Assembly (NCBI GenBank): GCA_025331125.1
Contig: JAOALB010000154.1
Location: forward strand, 1 to 64,000
Length of the DNA: 64,000 nt
From: Mycogone perniciosa
Lineage: Eukaryota > Ascomycota > Sordariomycetes > Hypocreales > Hypocreaceae
Reading direction: 5' to 3'
Shown here: positions 1 through 10,800 of the stretch, piece by piece
Numbering within the stretch: position 1 is the first letter of the stretch
Layout of the letters: the number at the start of each line of letters is the position of its first letter
Position numbers and translations under genes: made by a program
Notes under the pieces: generated by a model
Database searches by the model: none
The model's input: the letters and a program-made list of their open reading frames with translations, nothing else
What the model was told of the DNA's origin: nothing

Positions 1-357
1 TCGTATGCCTGCGAGCATTCCTTGAACTTTTCAGCGGCGCTGGGGTTGTCCTTGTTCTTGTCAGGGTGCCACTTTAGGGCTGCTTTTCTGTACAGGCATG
101 GTGGTTAGCATTGCAAACTTCGTGTTGATGGATAGCTATTACTTAGGGCGGTAGGCTGTGTGGAGAGCATGCATTTATGCCCATCGCCACCCACAGCTCC
201 CATTGCCCAAGCATGCAGCAAGAGGAAAAGACAACGAAAAGAGAAAAAGAAAAAGAAGCGTGAAGCTGGTGACATACCTGTACGCCTTCTTGATCTCATC
301 CTGAGTAGAATCGGATTTGATACCAAGCGTATCGTAGAGCTTCGATTCCTTGGCCAT
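1..357 (-). CDS. ydj1: DnaJ (Hsp40) class I co-chaperone, 5' part only
   Basis: N-terminal fragment of a J-domain protein that would stimulate Hsp70 ATPase and deliver unfolded clients. Exon 1 runs 357-278 and exon 2 starts at 87 and continues past the window edge; the 190-bp intron has a GTATGT donor and a CAG acceptor. The spliced start MAKESKLYDTLGIKSDST is followed by KKAYRKAALKWHPDKN, which carries the HPD motif that defines a J domain (helix II/III loop). The position of the J domain at the extreme N-terminus and the start sequence resemble fungal Ydj1/Mas5 (class I). The Gly/Phe region, zinc-finger and CaaX end lie outside the window, so class I is inferred, not seen. Confidence 0.9.
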
Positions 358-1820
358 GGTGTGTAGGTCGTAACAATCCGAGGGTGAAGCTCAGTGGAAG
401 AGGGGAAAGATTACAGAAATAATCAAGAAAGAGATTGGCCCTGCGTATCGTATCAAGCTTGAAGAGAAGAAGAAGAAGCACACCCGAATTATGATACGCT
501 TTTTGTTCTTTTTTTGCTTGTTCAAGCTCTTTGCAACAAAGGTAGAAAAAGGAAGAAGAGAAGAAGTTTAGAGAAGATGGATGGAATGGTTGGTGTCGAA
601 GCTGATGTAGTAGTAATCGTAGTAGTCTGGTCAAAGGGCAGCAAGATTGGGAATGGATGGATGTGCTGGGCTTGAAACCTGCCAGTGATAGGTTCAGGTT
701 GCGCTCATCAGGTTATTATTATAGCACCATAACCCTCTGTACGGAGTAAGTGGCCCAGCGAGCGGGCAGCGTGTGGGGCCTGTTGTCCCCTATGGGCCAC
801 TGGGACCAGACGGAGCAGAGACAGCGACGTGGGACCTTGTGGAAGATTCTCTCCGCAGCCAAAAGCGGTTATCCAACTATGACGTCCAAAACAGGCCCTT
901 GTGGAAAGATACGCCAGGCCAGCAGAGCAACAGGGCTGGTCTGGCAGCAGATGACTCGTGCCACAGCATGTATGGCCTCTTCAGGCCTTTTCATGCCAGG
1001 CCAGGCCAGGCCAGGCCAGGCCAGGTCAGGTCAGGTCAGGCCTCACATGGACCACCACCATGCTGGCAGCTGATGACGGCCAATCCAGCCTATGACGATC
1101 CAACCTGACTGGTGGGGGTCTGTCTCTCTTCTTTGTCGCCCAACTGAACAGCTCAACAACAGCTGGCTGGCTGACTGGCGGGGTGACTTGGCTTGGGCCT
1201 TCCGGGGTCCCCTGTTGGTTCGCTGGCTGGTATTCGCTGGCCACGATTTAACTCAATGCGGTAGCAGGAAGTGAGGCATCACACCCGACAGCAGCTCCAC
1301 GTCCGTCCAGCGCATCTGTCCGATATCCTCTCAACCCCTGCTGATGCTGCTGCTTCTGCCCTAATTGGAACATTTCATTTGCTGGCACCAACAGGATCCA
1401 TGCACTCGCACGGAGTCAATACTGCTCACCGGTTTCAGCCGCCCTTCGGGTCACACTACAGATCTCCTATTCCAGATGTTGATGTTGGGGTGTCTATCAT
1501 GGAACCTTCTCGAAGCTTCTACGCCGCAACCACAGCCCAAGCAGGAAGCCTCACTATTAAGCCTCACCAAGAAACCTAACAAATGATAACTATGACTTGT
1601 TTTAATAGTACGGAGTCAACTTCTATTGCCCTACGGATATACAACATGCATCGCTTGCCCGCTATCTCAAGATGCCTCGCTTTCTCCAATCCTAGAGCAA
1701 CAATGTGAAGCTTGACAGCCAACTCCCCCAGACGGCCACGTCTCAAGTGCCTGTGTTCTTCTTGTCACTTTTTGATGTCACCCATCTGACCAGTCTGCTC
1801 ATCAGCCGTTTTCCGGACTT
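358..1820. other. Intergenic, no gene seen; GC-rich with pentamer repeat
   Basis: About 1.46 kb between the DnaJ start and the 3' end of the UIM gene. Open frames here overlap each other, have no recognisable domain and no convincing splice pattern, so I call none. The DnaJ-proximal part should hold its promoter and 5' UTR and contains purine/pyrimidine-rich stretches. A TACGGAGTA site lies at 740-748 and a CCAGG/TCAGG tandem repeat at 996-1040. Confidence 0.6.
996..1040 (+). repeat. Pentanucleotide tandem repeat, (CCAGG)6(TCAGG)3
   Basis: Six direct copies of CCAGG are followed without a gap by three copies of TCAGG. It is a strand-asymmetric microsatellite in non-coding DNA. The shift from CCAGG to TCAGG looks like a single C-to-T change that then spread by slippage; that history is inference. 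Confidence 0.95.
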
Positions 1821-4800
1821 CTATTCCTGATGGTCTGGTATTTCCATATCCATAGCACTTTGTAGTCGCCCTTGGTTCTCCGTCTGCGAGGACATCGCCA
1901 TAAACGTAAATGGTCGACCTCGCTCCTTCATCTCAGGGGGTTTGGCCTCGTTCGTCTCTGCACCGCTCTCATCCCAGTGCTTATTCGCGTCCAATGGTGC
2001 CGACCTGGGCACCTCGCTTTCGTCGGCAGCCAATGTTTCTGGAGTGAGGGTCGCCGACTTGTTACCTGTGTGTGATGGGTCCCGGCTGGGTAGGGGCGGT
2101 GGTGTATGAACCTCTCCCACCTTGGTTTTGCCGTCAGCGCTTCGAGTCGTCTCCGACTTGCTCCCAGACATGTCTGTCAACTCTGTCTCTACACTTTCCA
2201 TCTGGTCATCAAAGGGGCTTTCAAATGGATTCCTATCGTCGCTCCCTATTGACGCTCGATTGCTGTTCATCGAATCCATACTGTCGGCCCGATGCTTTCG
2301 TTTAGAGGGCGAAATGGGCTCGACAGATCCACGCCTTCTTGTCTCATTTGCTTCCGAGGTTTCCTGGCTGAGTTCATGTCGGAATGCCCGGTTCTCCGAT
2401 CGGACAAAGAGGTCTAGGGAATCTGGCAATGGGGCGTGCGGTGTGTTTAATGCGTCTTCGGTGGCATAAATGATCAACGGGGTTTTGGTCAATTGCCAAA
2501 CCTCTCGCAGGACACGCTCAACCTCGATTTTCTACCACGCAAGTTAGCCTACAGTTTTTTCCAGGTCAATAGTAGTCAAATCTTACCTCCGCCTGGACTG
2601 GCGGGTCCTCTTTCGGAGCATATGCCAACCTCCACCATTGATCAAGCGGCTTTTCCTCGTCCCCTAGCTCGATCAAATCTGGTTCTGGACGCTGACATAC
2701 ATAAATGACATCCTTGTCAGTCGCAACTCCTCGGAGAAGGTACTTCTTGCAAGTCATGGGCTTTGGGCGACCAGGCTTGTCTGGCTTGGTAAGTAGCCTT
2801 CCAAGGAAGCGTTGCTTATCTTGAATCTGCTTCAGTTGAGTTCGTAAATCTATCAAACCGTTAGCACAGTGATTTCAATTTTGGTTGTGAACGGCTCCTT
2901 ACCCCGGGTTCTGGTTTCGATATCTGAAAGTACCCGTTCTGCCAGATCAAGCACTTCTTCTACCTGCCCGTTGTGTTTCTGCTGTTCATCCGTCATCTGA
3001 CAAGGGGCGGCCCGATAATCAGGGTATTTGTTTGTGTCGAATCCCGAAGCTTCCATGGCCTGAAAGCGCCCAGCGCCCTCCAAATAATCACTGAATGTCT
3101 TCCACTGGCCCTTGACTTTCTCAATCATGGCCGTCTTATTGTAAGCTGTTTGGCCCCAGTCATTCCGCCACTGTTGCAGGCCCTGCTCCTCTTTTTCAAT
3201 CTTGGAGATTGCATTCTTCGTCTCGCACCATCCCAGTTGTATCCGCCGTGCCTCCTCTCTCCGGCTTGCGAGATACCTCTCCGGGTATAGCTCTGTCGGG
3301 ATATCGATCGAGTCTTCAGGTCCATCGTTGCCGATCTTTATGGCGATAACCTCCCCCATATCCTTGAACATGGCCATCTTGGCGCCCTCATAGGCTTCGT
3401 TCCAAGCCAACACATCGCTCCACATGAGATGGTCGAGTGCCTCATAAAGCGTCTTGATGCTGGAATAGTCGCTCCTCATGAACTCTATTTCCAACAAGGC
3501 GAATTTTGCCTCCTCGCTAGGGGGTTCGTCTTCGTGGACCGAGGCCAGGGTAGCTACTTGACACAGCGGCTCAAGCCTATCCCCATTCCGTTGCCCAAGC
3601 TGCTCATAAAATTGTTTTTCGACACCAGAGGAAGGATAAGGGGTAAGCTCGGTAAGCATACTGACAGTGCCATAACTGCGCTCTGTAGAATCCAGAAATA
3701 CCATCAGTCGATGAAGCTCCTCTTCAAAACCTGGCTTACACTCCTCTAGTCCGCCCCAAGATGGCTCGGCCGGCTGTGTCTGGTTCTCAATATGCGATAA
3801 CTGAATCTCCTGACCATTCCACCACTCGCTGTTGTACCCGTATGACGGCGCAGGAGAGCCACAATCCAAGAAAATGTTCCGTGCCAACGGTATCTGGTGA
3901 AGAATTGTCAAGAGACCTCCTAGGCGGTTGGACCCTGCTGTCGTTGTACCCTGGATCAAGAAAGCAGGGGCGCCAGCTACTCTCTTTCTCTGTGATGGCG
4001 TCGGGCCGCTGGCCACCTTCTTTTCCGACGTTCCCACCGGCACCATGGCCCAGCTTCCTTGATCATAGTCAGGTCGATTCGCGGGGCCAAAATAAGGCGT
4101 CGATGTCGAGGCATCCATGATCCCTGAATCCTGCTGGGACAATGAGAGCCCCGCCTCTTGGGCTGATTCTCGTAGTGCCCGTTGCATATCGTCGTCTTCT
4201 TGTGAATGTATTATCGCACCGCCGCCTACCATCGTTAGCCTGTGTTGGACCACCAAATACGGGAAGTATTACCGCCTGCATCCCCTGTCGTCCAGTCCGC
4301 CACTCTACCAAGTGGCGATCGATCATTCGACCTCGACGGAGGTCTTGATGGAGCACCGACTCCATAACCAGGCGGGGGAGGCGTCACCCCTTGTATGACA
4401 TCGTTCTGGTTTAACGATTCTACGTGAAATGCTGTCCAAGGTCAGCTCTCTGTCCCCAAGCAACTTGACCGCTCGTCCATACATATACCAGCATTATTCG
4501 TTGAGCCATCTCTATCTGCCGAGAACATCGCGTCGTTCCACGCCATGGTATATTTGTCCCGAAACTGCCGTCGTTCAGCTTCTTCCTGCTATCTGGACTC
4601 GATCCGAAGGGGGGGTTACATACCGACGCCTGGTTATCGAAATATTGCATTACCACCGTCTCGACACTTCTGTTATTATTCTGGCCAATAGGAAATAAAG
4701 TTAGACCCTTTACCTGCAGCATAGTATCAGGGAGGAGTTCAAACCTTGAGCGCATTGATGATCATGGACCGATCATTGACGAAGTCGAGTCCCGCAAAGT

Positions 4801-4846
4801 CTACGACCTGCGAGATCTCGTCGTCAGAAGGGTCTAAAGAGGCCAT
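1821..4846 (-). CDS. UBA-like/UIM protein with degenerate USP-type domain
   Basis: Seven exons: 4846-4745, 4680-4624, 4564-4489, 4431-4273, 4225-2903, 2849-2587 and 2531-1821, giving 896 residues. Donors are GT and several introns carry clear CTAAC/CTGAC branch sites. Residues 1-55 look like a UBA-type fold (DDEISQVVDFAGLDF...). Around residues 140-157 is a textbook ubiquitin-interacting motif, EDDDMQRALRESAQEAG. The large middle part resembles the USP25/28 type of ubiquitin hydrolase, but the region where a Cys box is expected (RLGGLLTILHQIPLARN) lacks the catalytic cysteine, and near the end of the fold (LDQWWRLAY) I see no G-H-Y histidine motif. I infer a ubiquitin-binding pseudo-enzyme; similar fungal proteins are annotated only as UIM-domain proteins. 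The C-terminal 220 residues are low-complexity and Ser/Pro/acid-rich. Confidence 0.85.
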
Positions 4847-4951
4847 AGTGATGTATTGTAGTACTGCCCACTATAAAAACATGAGCCACTCGTTGCTAAG
4901 GATACTCTCGTCTCGTCTAGCTCTAGGTCCGTTTGCTCGACCGGGGAGATC

Positions 4952-4979
4952 AAGAGCTTGGGGGGGGGAGCAAGCTCTT
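4952..4979. repeat. Perfect 9-bp inverted repeat around a G-run
   Basis: Arms AAGAGCTTG and CAAGCTCTT flank a 10-base loop GGGGGGGGAG. It lies 106-133 bp upstream of the start codon of the UIM gene, so it falls in the promoter or 5' leader; on the transcribed sense strand the loop is C-rich. Confidence 0.9.
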
Positions 4980-5349
4980 TGTTGTCGGTTTGTTGGCCAG
5001 CTAAGGCGTATGGATTGCCCTAGCCCCGGAAACGTCGCGTGTGGAGGAGGGAGGAGGGGCATCAACGATATATCCGCTGAGTCCGCCAAGTATGAAGAAG
5101 AAGAGGAATAAGGAAGAAGAAAAGCAATGTAGACTCAAGGGACCAGAATTAGTCGTGGCAAGCTACGCAAAAAAAGGCTTGCGCAAGCTCGTCGACGACA
5201 GTGATGCACCAGCGAAGGTACCAGAGAGTGAGTTATGGTTAGTGACGGGAGGCACTGACGACTGTGAGCCGATGATGAAGCCCGATAAGATAAGCAGCAC
5301 TAGGTGGGTGGTGGCGCAACTGCGTGTGCTGAGTGAGTTTCGAGTACAC

Positions 5350-5375
5350 AGTACTTCGTACGGAGTACTCGTACT
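5350..5375. repeat. Cluster of TACTTCGTA / TACGGAGTA elements
   Basis: Overlapping copies of the motifs TACTTCGTA, TACGGAGTA and ACTCGTACT lie within 26 bp; another partial copy (TCCGTACTC) is near 5421. The same short elements recur in most of the longer intergenic regions of this window. Confidence 0.8.
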
Positions 5376-5932
5376 TTATAGAGGGGTAGTCGCAGCCTCC
5401 GAAAAGCGCTGGGTAGGTGCTCCGTACTCGTAGATGAAGGAGAGGCTGAGTTACGAGTCCACCACATGAACAATGACGAACCTGAGGCTGTGAACTTGGA
5501 TCACTAGCATAAATGTCACTGGTTCCTAGGATTACCACAAAATAGATACACATAACTATGTACATACATACAGCCCGGGCCTATAAATACAGACAGAGTA
5601 AAGATCTTCATATAAAATGTCTATTCACCATCTATTCGCTATAACAAGCAGACTAAAAGCCGCGAAAGGAGAACAGACCGCCAAAGAAAAAGAAGAAAAA
5701 ACAAATTGTACGATGTCAGAAAACCCTCATAGGTCCCTCATAATTCCAGTTGTGAGAAACCATGCCATGGTCCCAACCCTCTTCCCGTGCTCCAAGTGTC
5801 CAGTCCGCCGCCGAACGCCGGAAAACCAATCCGCTATTATGCAGTAGAGTGTAGATGTGGTGTATGACAGCAACGCTGTTTGTGCTGTGCTCCGCTCGGG
5901 AGGGCATGAGCCCGCTGTACTTCTCCACCGCT

Positions 5933-6715
5933 TCATTCGTCATCATCGTCGTCATCCTCCTCCTCAAAGTCGTCCATGTTCTCGTCGCTGTCGCTTCCTC
6001 CAAAGTCCTCCTCCTCGTCGGACATGTTCCAGAAGTCGGCATCATCCTCCACAGGCTTGATCGGTGCTGGGGCCAGTTCGGCTACTGTAGGCATTCTCCC
6101 ACCGTTCGGAATATCCTGCTGAGTTGCAGCCACTGTCGCCTTGGCTAGTTTATTGTACTCGTCACGGTTGTCCCGGTACGTCACGCTTGCGTCCACGTTG
6201 GCGGGCGAGTTGATCTCGGGATCATCCATCAGGAGGAGGACAGATCGCAAGACCGACTCTACTCCGTGGAGCACATTCCATCGCTCGTTTGCTGCTTCGC
6301 CGGATTGCACGTCTTCGCCAGGTTTGTGAAGGATCGAGATGCACAGGTTGCCGTCAGAGTAGACATTGGGATGGACGATTTTCTTGGTCAGGAATCGGAA
6401 TACGGGCGGTTGGTAGGGGTAGTCGTTTGGGAACTTCATTTCAGCCTTGGGTTTCCTGTTAGCGTACCTATCCTCGTGTTGATGACGTTCGACCAAGCCT
6501 ACTCACCCTCAGGTATGCTCCATGCCACACACTGTCAGGGTTGACAACCCATAGCCCCAGCTTCCAGAGAAGAAGATTGCTCTCGTCCGTCTTGTTTTCC
6601 AAATTAGTGTCAAACCTCAGACCCGCATGCCTTATCGTGTAGGTCTTACGGTTATGTCCACCCACTTCTCCTTCTGAAGCGAGCCCAACTCCTGCATGAG
6701 TCGTTTCTGCGCCAT
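5933..6715 (-). CDS. cdc34: Cdc34-type (UBC3) ubiquitin-conjugating enzyme E2
   Basis: Three exons (6715-6650, 6590-6507, 6445-5933) give 220 residues. The UBC fold starts at residue 1 (MAQKRLMQELGSLQKEKW), continues through KFPNDYPYQPP and HPNVYSDG, and has the active-site cysteine at about residue 85 in GNLCISILH. Directly after it comes the acidic insertion loop (PGEDVQSGEA) that marks the Cdc34/Ubc7 group, then SPANVDASVTY. The tail ends in a run of Asp/Glu, as in Cdc34, where it binds the cullin canyon of SCF ligases. The family transfers ubiquitin to SCF substrates such as CDK inhibitors at G1/S. Spacing of both splice junctions matches Cdc34 homologues residue by residue, which supports the exon model. 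Confidence 0.93.
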
Positions 6716-7860
6716 GGTGACTGGACGGCGTGGAACAGAGAATTATAGAGACGGAGGGTCGGGGTTTGGGCCGGTAGATCGTATAGAAATGGGTTGGTCG
6801 TTGCCTTTATTACTGAAGATCCGGACCAAAGAGCGGCGGCGAAAGAGCCGAATCGGGACGATGGTTCGAGGGGGAAAAGGCGGGCTCACGAGAGTAAAAA
6901 AAAACGAGACCTCAGGTCGGAATTTTAAGAAAGGGCGAGCCACAACCTAGGCCTATTGACTCGCGATGGCCCTGCCAGAGAACAAAAGAAAAGAAAAGAA
7001 AAACCGACAAGGGTGAATCGCTGTGTTGTGTTTGCTGGGTGGAAGAAAGATTCAGTGGCTCAGAAACAGAGACACCGACAGGGGAATCTCCGAAAAGGCA
7101 GCCGGTGTGTTTAGAAGTGACGGCATCAGGTGGCTCCAGCAGGTGACTGGCACATTGCTGGGGCATCCAGGGCGATATTACAGGGCCACTAGAGAGCATA
7201 GGGCTTAGGGGGGGTATGTACTGTAACCCCGCCCTGAAAACTGCCAGATAGGTACTACTTCGTACTCACTACTAGGTAGTACTGGTACTGAAGCGCCCCA
7301 GCGGTTCCGATCCGATTCCAGCCTCTTCCATCGCATCAGCCGCGGCCGCGCCGATTTATGAGTACGGCCCCACCCGAAAGGCATTCATTCACCCCAGTGG
7401 TCAGTAGGTACTCGTACATACTCCATACTCTGTCCAATGGGTGTTGATTATTGAGAAAAACCATTACTCATGAGGCAATGACTAGGATGCCTACATGTAC
7501 AAGCATACTCGGAGTTCACCGCATGTCTCTTACATTATTACCTCGGTTTTCTCACGGCCTCGTCCAGCTGAATCAATGAATTACATCGTACAGATGCATT
7601 TACGCCCTACCGAGTAAATCCGCCTCGAATTCACTGCCAAGCTAACACTAAAATCATACCTTTGTTAGGCCGCATTCATTCATTGCCTGCATGCACTGTG
7701 CCCAACTTCACTATTTACTTCGTACAGCTCTTGGCTATTTATGTTCACCGATGGCTTCTATTCCCAACAGAGTCTGCTGCATAGATGCAATCGAAATCTC
7801 ACATCTACATATGCCACCTAGTTGCCATGTACAAGAATCCATGGTATATGTTCAGGCCCC
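6716..7860. other. Intergenic between cdc34 promoter and gcn2 3' end
   Basis: About 1.15 kb. No ORF with splice support or recognisable domain. It contains purine-rich runs near 6830-6990, TACTTCGTA-like elements near 7255-7285, 7410 and 7720, and a NotI-like GC box near 7341. Transcription of cdc34 should start at the left end. Confidence 0.6.
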
Positions 7861-10800
7861 TCAAGCGCCTAGATCGTAATACATGCAGGTGCCTGATCTA
7901 AAGTTATACAAAAACGAGTGTCGTGTGCCGTTCTTTTTCTCATACTTCCACCGCCAGGTGTCAAGCTGGTCATGGATCTCGCGAACATACTTCTTCTCCG
8001 AGGTCGTAACTCCATGCTCAGCTTTCCGCCAGCTCTCCGGGTCCGACAGGCTAGTATCTCGGATGAGATCCATGACCTGGTCCGTCGTCTCAATTGCCAA
8101 GATGGGGCCGTCAAGAAACGAGTTCATCAGAGCGGCCGCGTTGACTTGCGCTTGTTCCACAACAGTACGCCTGTTGAATTTCTTGCTCTTAGTTTGGCCA
8201 ATAAGAATCTTGACGTCCTGCTCGTGATCCTTTTCGCCCTGCGCGCTAGGTTCCGCAGTCCCCCGGAACTTGATGGCGGCCTTGACTTCACGGTCTCGAA
8301 TCTCGGGGCGTAGCCAAGCAAGTAGTTGTGCCATGGGAAGATCCACGTCTGGGACATCCTTCTTTCCCAACGTTTTGATCTTCAGCATAGAATCCTGCTT
8401 GATGATGATGATCCACGAATAAGTTTCGTCTCGATGCTTCGACATCAGGTCTTCCGGTGACCTTGCATCTCTTGCAAGTTCCGCGCTAATGTCGTGGGCC
8501 CAAAGCAACTGTAAGACTTCGATGCCCAACGATCTAAGGGTTGTCGTGTCGAAACTTGCCACTAAAACGTCGCACTTTTGGTCATATGAGTCAAAAAATT
8601 CCAAAGCACAGCAGGGCTAGCCAGTACTTACCCGTTTGCCGTAAAAGATACTGTTTGCATCATCCTCAGACTTCTTCAGAAATGAAGAGTTCCCTGATTT
8701 GGGTATTCGGGCTAGTCTCTCCCAGGCCAGGCTAAATCCGACAGCATGCCGCTTCTCAAACTGCCCACCAATCTTCGGGCGCTGTTCATTGATCAGCTGA
8801 TCGTATCGCCCCCCAGCTGCGAAGACATCTTTGGCCTTCTTATCATATATGCATGAGAAGAGAATACCGCCAGTGTAGAAACTTTCCTTGAGGCTGTTGA
8901 GCGGATTGATGTAGATCTTGGTGGTTATGTCTAAACGCTTGGCGTACTCAACAACTTCTTTTAGATGGGCGATCGTGGAGGCGGCGCGCTGATATATGTC
9001 GCTACCTTCAAATGCCATTTTCAATTTTGAGAAGGCCTTGTTGGGTGTGTCTGTACTGGAATTGTTAGCACCAACTCGGTCATGTGAATCGTCTTACAAA
9101 AACCCGCCTCTAAAGTCAAAGCGTTGAAGCTCGTCAACGCTCGTTGCTGAAATACCCACAGCCGGCGATCGCAGTTCCATCCTAATCTTCTGCCATGTGT
9201 GACTGTGAATGTTCAATCTGCTGAGCACATCTGCTGCAGCCCTCCTAGAACCAGGTTCAATTCCGCAATGTTCGAATATGAGTTGCAGTATATCCGAATG
9301 GCCGATGTGAAAGCACATCTGGACAGAAGACAGGGACGGGAATGTGTGGATAATCTCATCGAGAACTTTCAATACTTCAGCCTCCTTTAACGCAAGGTCT
9401 AGCGTATCCTTCGTGACAATATCAAAGTCTACCTCACCAAACATTTGGGGCTGTCCAGTGTCCTGTTTATCTCGGAACACACTGCCGAACGTAAAGGTCC
9501 GCTGCAGCACAGGGCTGTTGGTCTGCTTTGCCAACATTCTAGCATGTCCCATGGTAAGATCATAGGGAAGCTGAAGAACCGTGCCATTAGAGTCAAGCAG
9601 CTGGACAATGTTGTCGGCGTAGTGGGATGACCTAGGGTAAATGGAGGTTCGAGTCGTCTCCAAGGCACCGTGGCGACGGAAAATGGATATCAAAGCATTT
9701 TTGACAATGCTTTGATTCAGTAACTCTGCAGAACTCGGGGTCGTTCCAGACATGTCCCACGCAAAGTTCTTCGCAGCCTCAACCGGCCGGGCAAACAACG
9801 TCGACAGCATTTTCCGATAGTATGGTGAGCTCGGGTCTGCCAGGCCCGCGAGTGTCCGCCTGATTGTCTCACTTTCCATCTGAACTGGCAATTTGCCGCT
9901 TTTCAGAAGATCAGAGCTGGATGGTCTTTCCTTCGGATTGTGATTGACGAGAGAGAGGACGATTTCCGTTTGTTTCTTCTCAGCAGGCTTGAAGTTAGAG
10001 GGAATAACGGGTGTGGGACGTCGAAGTTGGCCGATGACATCTGCCTTCTGCATACCCATCATGGGTTGATAGCACATCTCAAAGAAGATGATTCCCACAG
10101 AATACATATCAACCTTGGTGCTATACATCCCATTGGCGGCTGACCTCACCTCCGGTGCAGAGTAATAGGCTGTGCCTATGCTTCTTGTCATGTCATCCGT
10201 TTCCATGCTGGTCGCAGCGGCAGTTCGGTCCACAGAAAATTGGCCACTTGTGGCGAGGCCGAAATCACCGATCTTGACGTTGTCCACACCATCAGCACTG
10301 CTGGCAATGAAGACATTTTCCGGCTTGAGATCACGATGGACGATGCTCAGACCATGAATGTGTGACAATCCTTCCAGAATCTGGCGAAAGAGGCGCCAAA
10401 TCTCGGGAGTGTTCTTGTAGAGCTTTCTCGAAATGAGATCTCTCAGGGTCTAATTTCCAGTGAGCAACTGCATTATGTAGAGGTAAAGTCAGCAGAGAGG
10501 AATCCTACCCGTTTCTCACAATACTCCATTGAAATGTAGAGAATGGTTCGATGAGCCCGATGCAGCTTAGCACGCCGTTGCAGAGCGGCATGTCTCTCCT
10601 TTTCAGGGGATATTGCGCGATGCCCAATGGCATCGTCCATGATTGAACTTTCGTCATCTTCGTCCGACAGGTCTTCTTCATCCTCATCCTCATCCGAGTC
10701 GTCCTCATATTCAAACTCCAAACCAGCATTGGAGGATATAAAGTCCAAGCCGCCAGTGCTTGTCGCGAATTGTATGTCAATGCCGACAGACTCAGTGCCT

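Larger units (their letters stand above)
4847..5932. other. Intergenic, promoter of the UIM gene
   Basis: About 1.1 kb with no supportable gene. It holds the upstream region of the UIM gene with a G-run hairpin (4952-4979), a purine-rich tract near 5090-5130, a dense group of TACGGAGTA/TACTTCGTA elements around 5350-5430, and the 3' flank of the E2 gene. Confidence 0.6.

Noticed and set aside
750..1579. Several overlapping plus-strand ORFs of 60-110 codons
   Set aside because: They overlap in different frames, run through the pentamer repeat, and show neither domain similarity nor a consistent splice pattern.
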